From assembly GCF_009793355.1 (NCBI RefSeq), contig NZ_WTKP01000008.1, positions 1 to 64,000 of the forward strand: DNA of 64,000 nucleotides, read 5' to 3'. Source of the stretch: Vreelandella zhuhanensis (GTDB lineage Bacteria; Pseudomonadota; Gammaproteobacteria; Pseudomonadales; Halomonadaceae). The notes beneath the pieces are model-generated. The model was not told the DNA's origin. It did not search any database and worked only from the letters and a program-made list of their open reading frames with translations. A program made the translations under genes and the position numbers. This document shows, one piece after another, positions 9,039 to 18,527 of this stretch; within the stretch, counting starts at the first letter, position 1; every line of letters begins with the position of its first letter.

Positions 9039-9809
9039 ATGACCGTTGAAATAAAATCCAAGATCGTCGGATATAGCATCAAGCAAAAGGAGCAGCCGGC
9101 TGCCGTGCCGGAGCTTCAGGAAGAAACTCCCCTAACGGTGCGTATTCCTTCGCGCCCCGAAGGAACCCTGGAAGCCGTTTCGGAAAAGATTTCCTATGTC
9201 GGCGCGGAAGGGCGCAAGAAAGTCTACCTCTTGGTGTCGTTCATGCCGGTGGAAGGTGTGCTGGGCGGCAAGCGCGTGGTGATCGAGCGGCCGGTGGAAT
9301 TTTTCTTCCCCTCAGGTCAGCTTTCAAGCGAACACCAATGGATTACCGCCACCATGCGCAGCCTGTCGTTGGCCGCACGGGGTGGCTACGTTACTCAAGC
9401 GGTGGCGGATCTGCGCAAGGTAGCCTGGGATAAAGGGCTGGTGCGCTGTGGCATGAATCAATGGAACAAGCCCATGTTCCACGATTCCGAAGTGGCGGCG
9501 ATTGCCTGGTCAATTCAGCAGATTCTTTATCGCCGGGGCTTTCTGGATGCCGATGGCAACCAGGTGCCGGTGGAAACCTTGGTCGAGCGCTACGCTCACC
9601 GCATGACTCACGGCTATGCCTGGCATCCGCCGGAAGAGGCGAGCGAGACGGCCCAAGCAGAACCCGCCGTGGCGGTTACCTTGGCAAAAAAGCCTGAAGG
9701 AGAGGGTCCGGCCATCGTCGGACACTGCCCCGAATGTCGTGGTGAATTGATCATGATGGATGGCTGCCCCACCTGCTATGCCGGCTGTGGTTGGTCGAAG
9801 TGCGGGTAA
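9039..9809 (+). CDS. nrdJb: Class II ribonucleotide reductase accessory subunit NrdJb
   Basis: A 256-residue protein 54 bases after nrdJa. It has the NrdJb/TSCPD-like body (ISYVGAEGRKKVYL, then SLSLAARGGYVTQAV and VRCGMNQWNKP) and a cysteine-rich tail with CPECRGE, CPTCYAGC and a final KCG. In Pseudomonas the two halves act together, NrdJb carrying the cysteines that re-reduce the NrdJa active-site disulfide; the same role is inferred here. The tail also resembles a small zinc-ribbon. An alanine- and glutamate-rich linker of about 30 residues separates body and tail. The two genes are one enzyme split into two reading frames, not a frameshift: spacing and own start are clear. Confidence 0.92.
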   Translation: MTVEIKSKIVGYSIKQKEQPAAVPELQEETPLTVRIPSRPEGTLEAVSEKISYVGAEGRKKVYLLVSFMPVEGVLGGKRVVIERPVEFFFPSGQLSSEHQWITATMRSLSLAARGGYVTQAVADLRKVAWDKGLVRCGMNQWNKPMFHDSEVAAIAWSIQQILYRRGFLDADGNQVPVETLVERYAHRMTHGYAWHPPEEASETAQAEPAVAVTLAKKPEGEGPAIVGHCPECRGELIMMDGCPTCYAGCGWSKCG

Positions 9810-9828
9810 CGGGTCGATAGTGCCGAGG

Positions 9829-10773
9829 GTGGTGGCAGGCCGTTTGATTTCCCCTCGCGCTTGCGGGGGGAAATTGTTTTTGCTGCTCTGCTGGGCATGG
9901 ATACCGTTGCCCTTGGCAGCCGATACGCTATGGCTGGAAAATGGCGATCGTATTACCGGGACGGTGCTGCGTCACACGGTGAGCGAATGGCAGGTGGCGT
10001 CGGACGTTGCCGGTATCATCCACATCGATGCCGCGCACGTCTCGCGGGTGGAGTGGAGCGGGGCAGAAATGCCGGTTAGCGATTTTCTAGCGGAGGCGCG
10101 CGAAAGGAATCGTCCGGAAGATCACCCGTTCTCCTCCCGCGGCGGTCTCGATGTGGCAGTAGAGTACGAAAACAGCGCCGTGGATACGCACGAAGTTGAT
10201 ATCGCCCTGCGTCAACATGTGACCCAAGGGGTTTGGCGTCACAGGTGGCGAGCTAGCTATCATCGTGAGCACCGCGACAATGAGCGGCGCGACAACGACT
10301 GGGAGCTCGCCTACTCGCCGGAGCGCTTTGTGACCCGGCAACGCTTTTGGCAGGGGCGGGTGAGCTCGAAACGCGATTGGGAGGAGGATATTTCCCGGCG
10401 TTTTGCGCTCGGGTTGGGGCCGGGATATCAGTTATGGAATACCGAGCAAAGCGCGTTTTCGCTCTCGGCGCTGCTCACCTACAACCGCTTTGCCTATGCG
10501 AGCCAACCGGAAGAGCGCTTTTACTCTTGGGCATTGCAGTGGCAGTTCAATCGCCATTTCTGGCAGGAGCTGTTTGAGCTTTACGCTGCAGGCCGTACCG
10601 GCCGTGCTTTCTCTGGCGCCACCGGCTTCCAGTTCAACGCGGAAATCGGCGTGCGCTACCCACTGACCGAGTGGATGTCGCTCAATATGGGAGTAGAGGC
10701 CGACTGGGTCGAGAATAGCGCCGAAGACTTGCGCGATACTCTCTACCATGTCGGCCTTGGGGTGAACTGGTAG
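9829..10773 (+). CDS. DUF481 family outer-membrane protein
   Basis: A protein of roughly 300 residues with a basic N-terminus and a hydrophobic signal peptide (KLFLLLCWAWIPLPLAAD), then a short N-terminal beta domain (LWLENGDRITGTVL) and a C-terminal region of alternating beta strands that ends in a hydrophobic-aromatic pattern (GLGVNW), typical of outer-membrane beta-barrels. This is the DUF481 (YdiY-like) family; function unknown. The start is uncertain: the frame opens inside nrdJb, and GTG at 9820, 9829 or 9832 and TTG at 9844 all precede the signal peptide. The stop is one base from the stop of the convergent Crp/Fnr gene, with no room for a terminator. Confidence 0.85.
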   Translation: MVAGRLISPRACGGKLFLLLCWAWIPLPLAADTLWLENGDRITGTVLRHTVSEWQVASDVAGIIHIDAAHVSRVEWSGAEMPVSDFLAEARERNRPEDHPFSSRGGLDVAVEYENSAVDTHEVDIALRQHVTQGVWRHRWRASYHREHRDNERRDNDWELAYSPERFVTRQRFWQGRVSSKRDWEEDISRRFALGLGPGYQLWNTEQSAFSLSALLTYNRFAYASQPEERFYSWALQWQFNRHFWQELFELYAAGRTGRAFSGATGFQFNAEIGVRYPLTEWMSLNMGVEADWVENSAEDLRDTLYHVGLGVNW

Positions 10774-10774
10774 C

Positions 10775-11551
10775 TTAGCGCTCGAGTGCTTGGGCTAAGG
10801 GTGGGATAGGTGGATTCTTGCGAAGAAAGCAGGTCAGGTCGCTATCAAGGTATCGCTCGTCGAAACCGCCTTCCTTGGCCAAGGCCTTCAGGTCGGGAAT
10901 GGTGACGTGATGGCGGTTACGATAGGCCAGCTTGGCTTCATTCAAGACGGAAAATGTACGGCTGACGTGGACCGGGCTCATGCCGAGAAGATCGCCAAGC
11001 TGCTCTTGAGTCAGCGGTAGGCGCATCTTGGAACCGCCTCTCGGATCGGTTTGCCGCTGGCGCAGAAATATTTCGTGAAGAAAGTGCGCCAGTCTTTGCC
11101 GGGCGCTACGTCGGGAGATGCTTACCAGACGCTCGGAAAGCAGGGCTTGCTGGCGACTGGCGATGGCAAACATCACTGCGGTCAAGGTCAGCGACTCATT
11201 GAACAGCTCCAGCATACGCTGATGCGGAAAGGGGCAGATGATCCCATCCTCGATCATGGCCAGCCCTTCCAGGCGCTCGGTAAAGGCGAATTCCTGTAAC
11301 CCGAGAATCTCCCCTGGCAGATATACCTCGAGAATCTGTCGAGCACCGTTTTCCAGGTAGCGGTAAGAGTAGGCCCATCCTTGGCTCAGTGTGTAGAACT
11401 CGTCGGCATCCTCGCCTTCTTGCCAAAGCGAGGTGCCGCGGGCGATTTCTACGGGGTTTTCTTCGAGTGCCGCCAGTATTTTTTTGTCCTTTGGACTCAG
11501 AGCGCAATAGTAATCGAAATGCCGAACGATACAGCTATCTGAGTAGTCCAT
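10775..11551 (-). CDS. Crp/Fnr family transcriptional regulator
   Basis: A 258-residue regulator with a cyclic-nucleotide-binding-like beta-roll (about 25-130), a dimerisation helix and a winged HTH (LTQEQLGDLLGMSPVHVSRT). The cysteine pattern of oxygen-sensing FNR/Anr (CxxC-x5-C near the N-terminus) is not present; only two widely spaced N-terminal cysteines are seen. The cAMP-pocket signature of CRP is also not clear, so the signal is unknown. About 30 residues extend beyond the usual end of the wing. AGAGGT precedes the ATG. It lies 112 bases after uvrA on the same strand. Confidence 0.88.
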   Translation of the reverse strand: MDYSDSCIVRHFDYYCALSPKDKKILAALEENPVEIARGTSLWQEGEDADEFYTLSQGWAYSYRYLENGARQILEVYLPGEILGLQEFAFTERLEGLAMIEDGIICPFPHQRMLELFNESLTLTAVMFAIASRQQALLSERLVSISRRSARQRLAHFLHEIFLRQRQTDPRGGSKMRLPLTQEQLGDLLGMSPVHVSRTFSVLNEAKLAYRNRHHVTIPDLKALAKEGGFDERYLDSDLTCFLRKNPPIPPLAQALER

Positions 11552-11663
11552 GAGAAGAAACCTCTTGTAAAAGCCCCGACAATAATTTTATCACACCTTT
11601 CCTTGTTTTCTGAACAGCGCTTTCCGGACATAAAACGATCAGGCAGGTTTCCCCTTTAAATCA

Positions 11664-14501
11664 TTATGGCTTAGCGTGCCGCTCAAGTAGCGGTCGGAGA
11701 AAGCGTCCCGTGTGTGAGACTGGCTGTTTTGCCACCTGCTCGGGCGTGCCTTCAGCGATAATCCGTCCGCCGCCTGAGCCGCCTTCCGGACCCAGGTCGA
11801 TCAGCCAATCGGCAGTCTTGATCACGTCGAGATTGTGCTCTATCACCACAATCGTATTGCCATGGTCACGCAGGCGATGGAGGACGGTCAGCAGTTGACG
11901 GATGTCTTCGAAGTGTAGCCCGGTCGTCGGCTCGTCAAGAATATACAGGGTCTTGCCGGTATCGCGTTTGGCCAATTCCCGTGCCAGCTTGACGCGCTGG
12001 GCCTCGCCGCCGGAAAGGGTGGTGGCGCTCTGGCCCAGGCGTATGTAGGCAAGTCCCACGTCGAGCAAGGTTTGCAGGCGCCGGGCGATGGCGGGAACCG
12101 GGCTGAAGAATTCCAGGGCATCCTCTACGGTCATTTCCAGGACATTATGAATGTTCTTGCCCTTGTAATGGATATCCAGGGTTTCGCGGTTGTAGCGCTT
12201 GCCCTTGCAGACGTCGCAAGGCACGTAGATATCCGGCAGAAAGTGCATTTCCACCTTGATCAGGCCTTCGCCCTGGCATGACTCGCAGCGCCCACCCTTG
12301 ACGTTGAACGAGAACCGACCGGGTTTATAGCCGCGGGAACGGGCTTCCTGAGTGCCGGCAAACAACTCACGAATCGGAGTGAAAATGCCGGTATAGGTGG
12401 CCGGGTTGGAACGGGGGGTACGCCCGATGGGGCTCTGGTCGATGTCGATCACCTTGTCCAGCAGCTCAAGCCCTTCGATTTGCGTATAGGGTGCTGGAGT
12501 CAGGGTGGTGGCGCGATTGAGATCCCGAGCGGCAATCGGCATCAAGGTGCCGTTGATCAGGGTGGACTTGCCTGAGCCGGACACCCCGGTAATGCAGATG
12601 AACAATCCCAACGGCAAATGAAGGGTGACATCCTGGAGATTATTGCCGGTGGCGCCATGCAGCACCAGTTGCTTTTCCGGGTTGCCGGGAATGCGATACG
12701 GAGGCATTTCGATCCGACGTTTACCGCTCAAGTATTGGCCGGTCAGCGACGCAGGGTTGTCCATGACGTCCTGGGGCGTGCCCTGAGCGACGATCTCGCC
12801 GCCATGCACGCCAGCGCCGGGGCCGATATCCAGGACGTGGTCAGCCGCGCGAATGGCCTCTTCGTCGTGTTCGACCACGATCACGGTATTGCCTAGATCG
12901 CGCAGGCGCTCCAGGGTTTTCAGCAAGCGGTCATTGTCGCGTTGATGCAGGCCGATGGAAGGTTCATCGAGGATGTACATGACCCCCACCAGGCCGGCGC
13001 CGATCTGGCTGGCGAGACGGATACGCTGGGCTTCGCCGCCCGAGAGCGTATCGGCGCTGCGCTCCAGGTTAAGGTAATCCAGTCCCACATTGACCAGAAA
13101 CTCCAGACGCGCATGGATTTCGCTGACGATTTTCTCGGCGATTTCTCCTTTACGCCCCGGCAGCTTGAGCTGGGCGAAATATCCCCACGCCTCGCCGATC
13201 GGGAAATGTACGATATCGGCGATGGTATGGTTGTCGATATAGACATGGCGGGATTCCTTGCGCAGGCGTGAACCGTGACAACTGGTACAGGGCTGCACGG
13301 CGATATGCTTGGCCAGGTCGTCACGCACCATGCTCGACTCTGTTTCCCGGTAACGCCGCTGCATGTTGGGGAGTACGCCCTCGAAAGGGTGTTCGCGGGT
13401 CACCTTGCGGCCACGGTCGCTGACATAGCTAAAGGGAATCGCCTCGTCACCGCTGCCGTGAAGAATGATATCGCGCTCATGACGGGCGAGATCCTTCCAG
13501 GGCGTTTCAAGCGCAAAACGGTAATGCTCGGCAAGCGCTTGCAGCTGGGTAAAGTAATAGATGTTGCGCCGGTCCCAGCCCTTGATCACGCCTTCTGCGA
13601 GAGACAGCTCGGGATGAGTGATGAATTTGTCAGGGTCGAAATATTGCTGTACCCCCAGGCCGTCACAGGTGGGGCAGGCGCCTGCGGGGTTGTTGAACGA
13701 GAACATGCGTGGCTCAAGTTCCGCCAGTGAATAGCCGCACACCGGGCAGGCAAAGCGCGCGGAAAACGCCATGTCCTGGTGCGTGCCATCCATGAAATGA
13801 ATCATGGCGGTGCCGTCTGCCAGAGAAAGCGCGGTCTCGAATGATTCCGCCAGACGCAAGGCCAGGTCGTCGCGTACCTTGAAGCGATCCACCACCACGC
13901 TGATATCGTGCTTCTTGCGCTTGTCGAGTGGCGCAATATCGTCAAGTTCGAGTATCTGGCCATCGATCAGCACACGGACGAAGCCTTGGGCGCGAAGCTC
14001 GGCGAGCAATTGCAGGTGCTCGCCCTTGCGTCCCTTGACGACGGGCGCCAGCAGCATCAGCTTGCTGCCTTCGGGCAGGCCGAGCACTTGATCGACCATC
14101 TGCGAAACGGTCTGTGCTTCAAGATCTTCGCCATGTTCCGGGCAGCGCGGCGTACCCGCTCTGGCGAACAGTAGACGCAGGTAGTCGTAGATTTCGGTAA
14201 TGGTGCCCACGGTGGAGCGTGGATTGTGGGAGGTGGATTTCTGCTCGATGGAAATCGCCGGGGAAAGCCCTTCGATATGATCCACGTCGGGCTTTTCCAT
14301 CATCGAGAGAAACTGGCGAGCGTAGGTGGATAGCGATTCCACATAGCGGCGCTGGCCTTCGGCATACAACGTATCGAACGCCAGTGATGACTTGCCGGAA
14401 CCGGATAGGCCGGTGATCACGATCAGTCGGTTGCGGGGCAGTTCCACGTCTATCTGCTTGAGGTTATGGGTGCGGGCACCCCTGACCAGAATGCTGTCCA
14501 T
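11664..14501 (-). CDS. uvrA: UvrABC excinuclease subunit A
   Basis: A 945-residue damage-recognition ATPase of nucleotide excision repair. Both ABC modules are visible: Walker [10 protein letters not shown] (about 31-39) with signature LSGGEAQRI, and GVSGSGKST with [12 protein letters not shown]. Zinc-binding cysteine pairs CPVC/CPTC and CESC/CDVC interrupt the modules as in other UvrA proteins. ATG 14501 is chosen because [14 protein letters not shown] is the standard UvrA N-terminus and GAGGT precedes it; the frame is open for 53 codons further. I looked for a LexA box in the 174-base region before it and found no good CTG-N10-CAG match. Confidence 0.98.
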   Translation of the reverse strand: MDSILVRGARTHNLKQIDVELPRNRLIVITGLSGSGKSSLAFDTLYAEGQRRYVESLSTYARQFLSMMEKPDVDHIEGLSPAISIEQKSTSHNPRSTVGTITEIYDYLRLLFARAGTPRCPEHGEDLEAQTVSQMVDQVLGLPEGSKLMLLAPVVKGRKGEHLQLLAELRAQGFVRVLIDGQILELDDIAPLDKRKKHDISVVVDRFKVRDDLALRLAESFETALSLADGTAMIHFMDGTHQDMAFSARFACPVCGYSLAELEPRMFSFNNPAGACPTCDGLGVQQYFDPDKFITHPELSLAEGVIKGWDRRNIYYFTQLQALAEHYRFALETPWKDLARHERDIILHGSGDEAIPFSYVSDRGRKVTREHPFEGVLPNMQRRYRETESSMVRDDLAKHIAVQPCTSCHGSRLRKESRHVYIDNHTIADIVHFPIGEAWGYFAQLKLPGRKGEIAEKIVSEIHARLEFLVNVGLDYLNLERSADTLSGGEAQRIRLASQIGAGLVGVMYILDEPSIGLHQRDNDRLLKTLERLRDLGNTVIVVEHDEEAIRAADHVLDIGPGAGVHGGEIVAQGTPQDVMDNPASLTGQYLSGKRRIEMPPYRIPGNPEKQLVLHGATGNNLQDVTLHLPLGLFICITGVSGSGKSTLINGTLMPIAARDLNRATTLTPAPYTQIEGLELLDKVIDIDQSPIGRTPRSNPATYTGIFTPIRELFAGTQEARSRGYKPGRFSFNVKGGRCESCQGEGLIKVEMHFLPDIYVPCDVCKGKRYNRETLDIHYKGKNIHNVLEMTVEDALEFFSPVPAIARRLQTLLDVGLAYIRLGQSATTLSGGEAQRVKLARELAKRDTGKTLYILDEPTTGLHFEDIRQLLTVLHRLRDHGNTIVVIEHNLDVIKTADWLIDLGPEGGSGGGRIIAEGTPEQVAKQPVSHTGRFLRPLLERHAKP

Positions 14502-14675
14502 CGACACCTCGAAACGCACGGCAAAAGATCGATTATACGGGCGCATGGGCACCGGCAGCAAAGCGGGTTTCCCAACTCCTATTGTCGCAGGCCGTTTCCA
14601 GTCAAGCAGCAAACCGCTAGAATGCAGGGTTCTCTCATTGGCTGGATAGCCTCCCACCACAGAATATAGGGTGAT

Positions 14676-16067
14676 ATGCGCAAGGTTTCCGCACTGCTGC
14701 TGGGGTCTGAACGCCGCGCGATCAGCGGTTTGGCAGGTCTGTATGCCACGCGCATGCTGGGTTTGTTCATGGTGTTGCCGGTGCTGGCGTTGTATGCAGA
14801 CAATCTGGCCGGAGCGACGCCTTTACTGATCGGTGTGGCACTGGGGATTTACGGCCTGACTCAAGCCGTGCTGCAAATTCCGTTCGGTGTGCTTTCCGAC
14901 CGCTTAGGGCGCAAGAAGATGATTGCGATTGGCTTACTCATCTTCTTGCTGGGCAGTGTGGTAGCGGCCCTGGCGGATAGCATCGCCGGGGTAATTGTCG
15001 GGCGTGCCCTGCAAGGCAGTGGAGCGGTAGCCGCGGCCATTATGGCACTGCTGGCGGATCAAACCCGCGAGCAGGTGCGTACCGCTGCCATGGCGACTAT
15101 CGGGATTTCGATCGGCGTATCCTTTGCCGTGGCGATGGTGCTGGGGCCATGGTTAGCGGCTTGGGTAGGGCTGAGTGGCGTGTTTTGGGTTACCGCCATG
15201 CTTGCGCTATGCAGCCTTGTGGTGCTGTGGAAATGGGTGCCCGCCGCGCCGCGCCGCGTTCGCCACCGCGACGTCAGCATGGATCGGAAACAGTTCAAGA
15301 GTGTCATTCGTCGTCCGGACCTGTGGCGGTTGGATTTGTCGATCTTTGCCCTGCACCTAGTGCTGATGGCGATCTTTGTGGTGGTGCCGTTTCGGTTGCT
15401 CGAGGCGGGTGTCGCCCTCGAGCATCATGGCTTGGCGTATCTGGGTGTAATGGGCGTAGCGTTCGTGGCCATGGTGCCGCTGGTGATCGTGGCGGAAAAG
15501 ACCTACCGCATGAAAGCCATGTGCTTGCTGGCGATTACCGCCATCATGCTCAGCCTGTTCGGGCTGGGAACGCCGGCTTCCAGCGGCCTCTGGTTGTTTG
15601 CCTGGCTGCTGATATTTTTTACAGGTTTCAACTTGCTCGAAGCGACACTACCTTCCATGATCAGCAAACTGGCCCCCGCCGGTGCCAAGGGCACGGCCAT
15701 GGGGGTTTACTCCACCAGCCAGTTTCTGGGGGCGTTTCTGGGCGGTACCTTGGGTGGTGCCCTGGCGCACTACGGGGGGCAGGATGCGGTCTTCATCGGC
15801 AGCGCCCTGCTTTCACTGGGATGGCTGGTGGCCATGTGGAAAATGCCGCCGCCGCCGCCACTTTCCAGTGAAGTGATTGCGCTGGACGATGATACCCATG
15901 ATGCTGCTCTGGATGCGCTGATGTTGCGCCTGGCCGATGTGGCCGGGGTGGAAGATGTGATGGTGGTGCCGGAAGAGCGGCTGGCGTATCTGAAAGTGAA
16001 TCGCAAGCAGCTGGATCAAGACGCCCTATCACGCCTGATGGCCAGCCCTTCCCGCAAGGAAGAATAA
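14676..16067 (+). CDS. MFS transporter of the YajR type
   Basis: A 463-residue major facilitator protein with twelve predicted membrane segments ending near residue 395. The MFS motif A ([13 protein letters not shown]) lies between helices 2 and 3 and motif C-like glycines lie in helix 5. A soluble C-terminal domain follows (about 400-463, [18 protein letters not shown]), like the ferredoxin-fold YAM domain of E. coli YajR. A proton-driven exporter is likely; the substrate is unknown. Divergent from uvrA, and inserted between uvrA and ssb, which are neighbours in many gammaproteobacteria. Confidence 0.9.
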   Translation: MRKVSALLLGSERRAISGLAGLYATRMLGLFMVLPVLALYADNLAGATPLLIGVALGIYGLTQAVLQIPFGVLSDRLGRKKMIAIGLLIFLLGSVVAALADSIAGVIVGRALQGSGAVAAAIMALLADQTREQVRTAAMATIGISIGVSFAVAMVLGPWLAAWVGLSGVFWVTAMLALCSLVVLWKWVPAAPRRVRHRDVSMDRKQFKSVIRRPDLWRLDLSIFALHLVLMAIFVVVPFRLLEAGVALEHHGLAYLGVMGVAFVAMVPLVIVAEKTYRMKAMCLLAITAIMLSLFGLGTPASSGLWLFAWLLIFFTGFNLLEATLPSMISKLAPAGAKGTAMGVYSTSQFLGAFLGGTLGGALAHYGGQDAVFIGSALLSLGWLVAMWKMPPPPPLSSEVIALDDDTHDAALDALMLRLADVAGVEDVMVVPEERLAYLKVNRKQLDQDALSRLMASPSRKEE

Positions 16068-16134
16068 TGTCGTGAGTGTTACCGTGGACGGTAGCCCCAC
16101 TCAGATTCAAGTCTATTATTTTTTGAACAACAGC

Positions 16135-16163
16135 TTTTTTAAACATCGGTTTTTTTAAACATC
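16135..16163 (+). repeat. Direct repeat upstream of ssb
   Basis: The 13-base unit TTTTTTAAACATC occurs twice, at 16135-16147 and 16151-16163, with a period of 16. It sits just before the AAGGAG of ssb, in an AT-rich leader. Function unknown; it could be an upstream binding site or a local duplication. Confidence 0.6.
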
Positions 16164-16182
16164 TTTTAATAAGGAGTTCGTC

Positions 16183-16758
16183 ATGGCTCGCGGCATCAAC
16201 AAGGTCATATTGATCGGTAACCTGGGACAAGATCCGGAGGTGCGTTTTACGCCCTCGGGCACGGCGGTGGCCAATCTCAACCTGGCGACCACCGACACCT
16301 GGATGGACAAGCAAAGCGGACAGCGCCAGGAGCGTACCGAATGGCATCGGGTGGTAATGTTCAATAAGCTGGCTGAAATCGGACAGCAATATCTCAAGAA
16401 GGGCTCTAAGCTCTATATTGAGGGTCGTTTGCAAACGCGCAAATGGCAGGATCAAAACGGCCAGGACCGTTACAGCACCGAGATCGTTGCCAACGACATG
16501 CAGATGCTGGATGGCCGCGGCGACGGTGGCCAGCAGGGCGGCTACCAGGGTGCACAGCAGCCTCAACAGGGTGGCGGCAACCAACCGCCCCAGCAAAGCG
16601 GCTATGCCAACCCTCAGCAGGGTGGCCAGCAACGTCCACCCCAGCCCCAGCCAGCGCCTTCGCAGCAGGGCCAGCAACAAGGTCAGCAGCAGAACAATAA
16701 CTATGGCGCTCCCGATCCGGGCAATTTCGATGACTTCGATGATGAAATTCCATTCTAG
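16183..16758 (+). CDS. ssb: Single-stranded DNA-binding protein
   Basis: A 191-residue SSB. The N-terminal OB fold (about 1-110) starts with [19 protein letters not shown] and contains the usual TEWHRVV and [11 protein letters not shown] strands. A long disordered linker rich in Gln and Gly (about 115-175) leads to the acidic tip DDFDDEIPF that recruits repair and replication proteins. It acts as a homotetramer coating single-stranded DNA. AAGGAG at 16171-16176 precedes the ATG. No LexA box was evident upstream. Confidence 0.98.
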   Translation: MARGINKVILIGNLGQDPEVRFTPSGTAVANLNLATTDTWMDKQSGQRQERTEWHRVVMFNKLAEIGQQYLKKGSKLYIEGRLQTRKWQDQNGQDRYSTEIVANDMQMLDGRGDGGQQGGYQGAQQPQQGGGNQPPQQSGYANPQQGGQQRPPQPQPAPSQQGQQQGQQQNNNYGAPDPGNFDDFDDEIPF

Positions 16759-16819
16759 ATTTACCTGAGACTGTCATCTTTGAAAAGTGCCTATGATTGC
16801 TAACCACTAGGATGCGCTT

Positions 16820-17713
16820 GTGAAGCTGTTGATTCTGGATGCCGGCCATTGTCTGAGCCTGGCCTTGGCCCGAGAAGCCAGTCGACGTTCGGATACCGAG
16901 CTTGTGATCGAGTCCGGGATGTCGCTAGATAGCGACAGGCTGAAAACAATCGCCCCGGATGCGGTGATCATTCCTCCCTTGGCTCATCCCTTGAATATGG
17001 CGCCGGCGGCGGTCATGGCGCATGCCGATGCAGTGGAAGCTTGCTTGGAGATTTGCCTTGCCCAGGAAGTCGCTCTGGTCTGGTGTGTGTCCGACCAGCT
17101 TTATGAAGATGGCTTCGAGGTGGCGATTGACGAGCATCTGGTGCCGGCTCCACGTGATGAATCGTTGCGACGCCTGGTGCTGGTAGGGGATCGGATTCGG
17201 GCCGAATATCATCGGCACTTGATCGTGCGTCTGGGACCGCTATTTGCGCTGGAAGGCAGCCATGCCTGGCTCAACGAGATTATCGATAGTTTGGTCATGG
17301 GGCAGGAAGTGCGCGCCACGGAAGACGTTATCTTCTGTCCCACCTCGGTGGATGCGGTCGCCCGGGCCTTGGTGGGCATGCTGCTTCAGCAGCAATGTGG
17401 CGCCGATTCCTGGGGGGCCTATCACCTTGCCGGCACTGAACCGGTAAGTGCCTTCACGTTCACCTCGATGGTGCGCACACAGTTGGCCACTCATCTGGAA
17501 GGGCGTGGTGAAGAGGTGGCATTAGGGGACGTCAAGGCGCTCAATCACCATCACGACCAGAAACTGCGTCGTGTACTCAACTGTCGGCGTGTATTGGACG
17601 TCTTTGGTGTACATCAAAAAGCCTGGCGGCTGGAAGTAGGGCGAATGCTGGATGCTTGGTGTCTGGTCCGTGACAAAGCGTCGGAAGAAGGCAAAAGCGA
17701 GTCGACATCTTGA
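16820..17713 (+). CDS. RmlD-like sugar-nucleotide-binding family protein, degenerate
   Basis: A 297-residue protein with the overall pattern of an extended SDR/RmlD substrate-binding protein: alternating beta-alpha units, CVSDQLYEDG where RmlD proteins have the STDYVFDG motif, VRLGPLF in the core and HLAGTEPVSAFTF near the C-terminus. The N-terminal glycine-rich nucleotide motif and the catalytic YxxxK are not recognisable, so it may bind rather than reduce a nucleotide sugar. GTG start. Its TGA overlaps the TTG start of the next gene, which implies translational coupling to the acyltransferase and a possible joint role in lipid or envelope synthesis (inference). Confidence 0.65.
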   Translation: MKLLILDAGHCLSLALAREASRRSDTELVIESGMSLDSDRLKTIAPDAVIIPPLAHPLNMAPAAVMAHADAVEACLEICLAQEVALVWCVSDQLYEDGFEVAIDEHLVPAPRDESLRRLVLVGDRIRAEYHRHLIVRLGPLFALEGSHAWLNEIIDSLVMGQEVRATEDVIFCPTSVDAVARALVGMLLQQQCGADSWGAYHLAGTEPVSAFTFTSMVRTQLATHLEGRGEEVALGDVKALNHHHDQKLRRVLNCRRVLDVFGVHQKAWRLEVGRMLDAWCLVRDKASEEGKSESTS

Positions 17714-18444
17714 TCAACGTGTTGCGCAGTGTGTTGTTTTATATGGGCTATTTTGTGGCCATATTGGCATCAGGCCTTTTTTTGTTGCCCATTGCACCGT
17801 TTCTACCGCTTGAGCGGCGCTACGGGCTGCTCAATTTATATAACCACTTTTTGATGACGTGGTTCCGCTGGACATGCGGTGTGCGTTACGACATCCAGGG
17901 GCAGCAAAACCTGCCTGAAGGGCCATGCGTCATCCAGGCCAATCATCAGTGCGAGTGGGAAACCGTTTTTCTACAGATAATGAAGCCGCCGGTATGTACC
18001 GTGCTCAAGCAGGAACTCTTGCGTATTCCCATCTTCGGTTGGGCGCTTCGGCTGCTGAAGCCGATTAGCCTGGATCGCTCAAGACCCGCTCGAGCCATGA
18101 AACAGGTGTTGACCCAAGGCGTTACGCGTCTGCAGGGCGGGCTCTCGGTGCTGATCTTTCCCGAAGGCACCCGAGTCGATCCGGGCGTTCGCAAGCGCTA
18201 CAACAAAAGTGGCGCTGTAATCGCCTGCCGAGCCGGGGTGCCGGTGTTACCGGTGGCGCATAATGCCGGAGAGCGTTGGCCTGGGCGCCACTGGGTGAAG
18301 AATCCCGGCGTGCTGCGCGTGCGTATCGGTGCGCCGATAGACACCCAAGGGCGGCTTCCCGATGACGTGCTCAAGGAAGTTGAAGCCTGGATTGAAGCGC
18401 AGCTCGAGGAAATTTCCGAAGTGCCACGCCCAAAGGTGTCCTGA
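17710..18444 (+). CDS. 1-acyl-sn-glycerol-3-phosphate acyltransferase family (PlsC-like)
   Basis: A 244-residue membrane acyltransferase: an N-terminal hydrophobic segment (about 5-35), then acyltransferase motif I as NHQCEWE, motif III as FPEGTR and motif IV around VPVLPVAHN. The usual HX4D has Glu in place of Asp (HX4E), as in a proteobacterial PlsC subgroup. The family transfers an acyl chain to lysophosphatidic acid or a related lysolipid on the inner membrane. TTG start at 17710 overlapping the preceding stop. A strong hairpin follows the gene. Confidence 0.88.
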   Translation: MINVLRSVLFYMGYFVAILASGLFLLPIAPFLPLERRYGLLNLYNHFLMTWFRWTCGVRYDIQGQQNLPEGPCVIQANHQCEWETVFLQIMKPPVCTVLKQELLRIPIFGWALRLLKPISLDRSRPARAMKQVLTQGVTRLQGGLSVLIFPEGTRVDPGVRKRYNKSGAVIACRAGVPVLPVAHNAGERWPGRHWVKNPGVLRVRIGAPIDTQGRLPDDVLKEVEAWIEAQLEEISEVPRPKVS

Positions 18445-18468
18445 CACTTCGTAACGAGAGCCCACACA

Positions 18469-18496
18469 CAAACGGCGCCCCAAGGGGCGCCGTTTG
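18469..18496. terminator. Bidirectional terminator between plsC-like gene and fabB
   Basis: CAAACGGCGCCCC pairs perfectly with GGGGCGCCGTTTG around an AA loop. The T tract is short on both sides, but the position between two convergent genes fits a shared terminator. Confidence 0.8.
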
Positions 18497-18527
18497 CGGT
18501 GATGCCAAACGATGGGGCTTGGCTCGT

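Noticed and set aside
10775..11551. Oxygen-sensing FNR/Anr identity
   Set aside because: The four-cysteine iron-sulfur pattern is missing; only a general Crp/Fnr assignment is supported.
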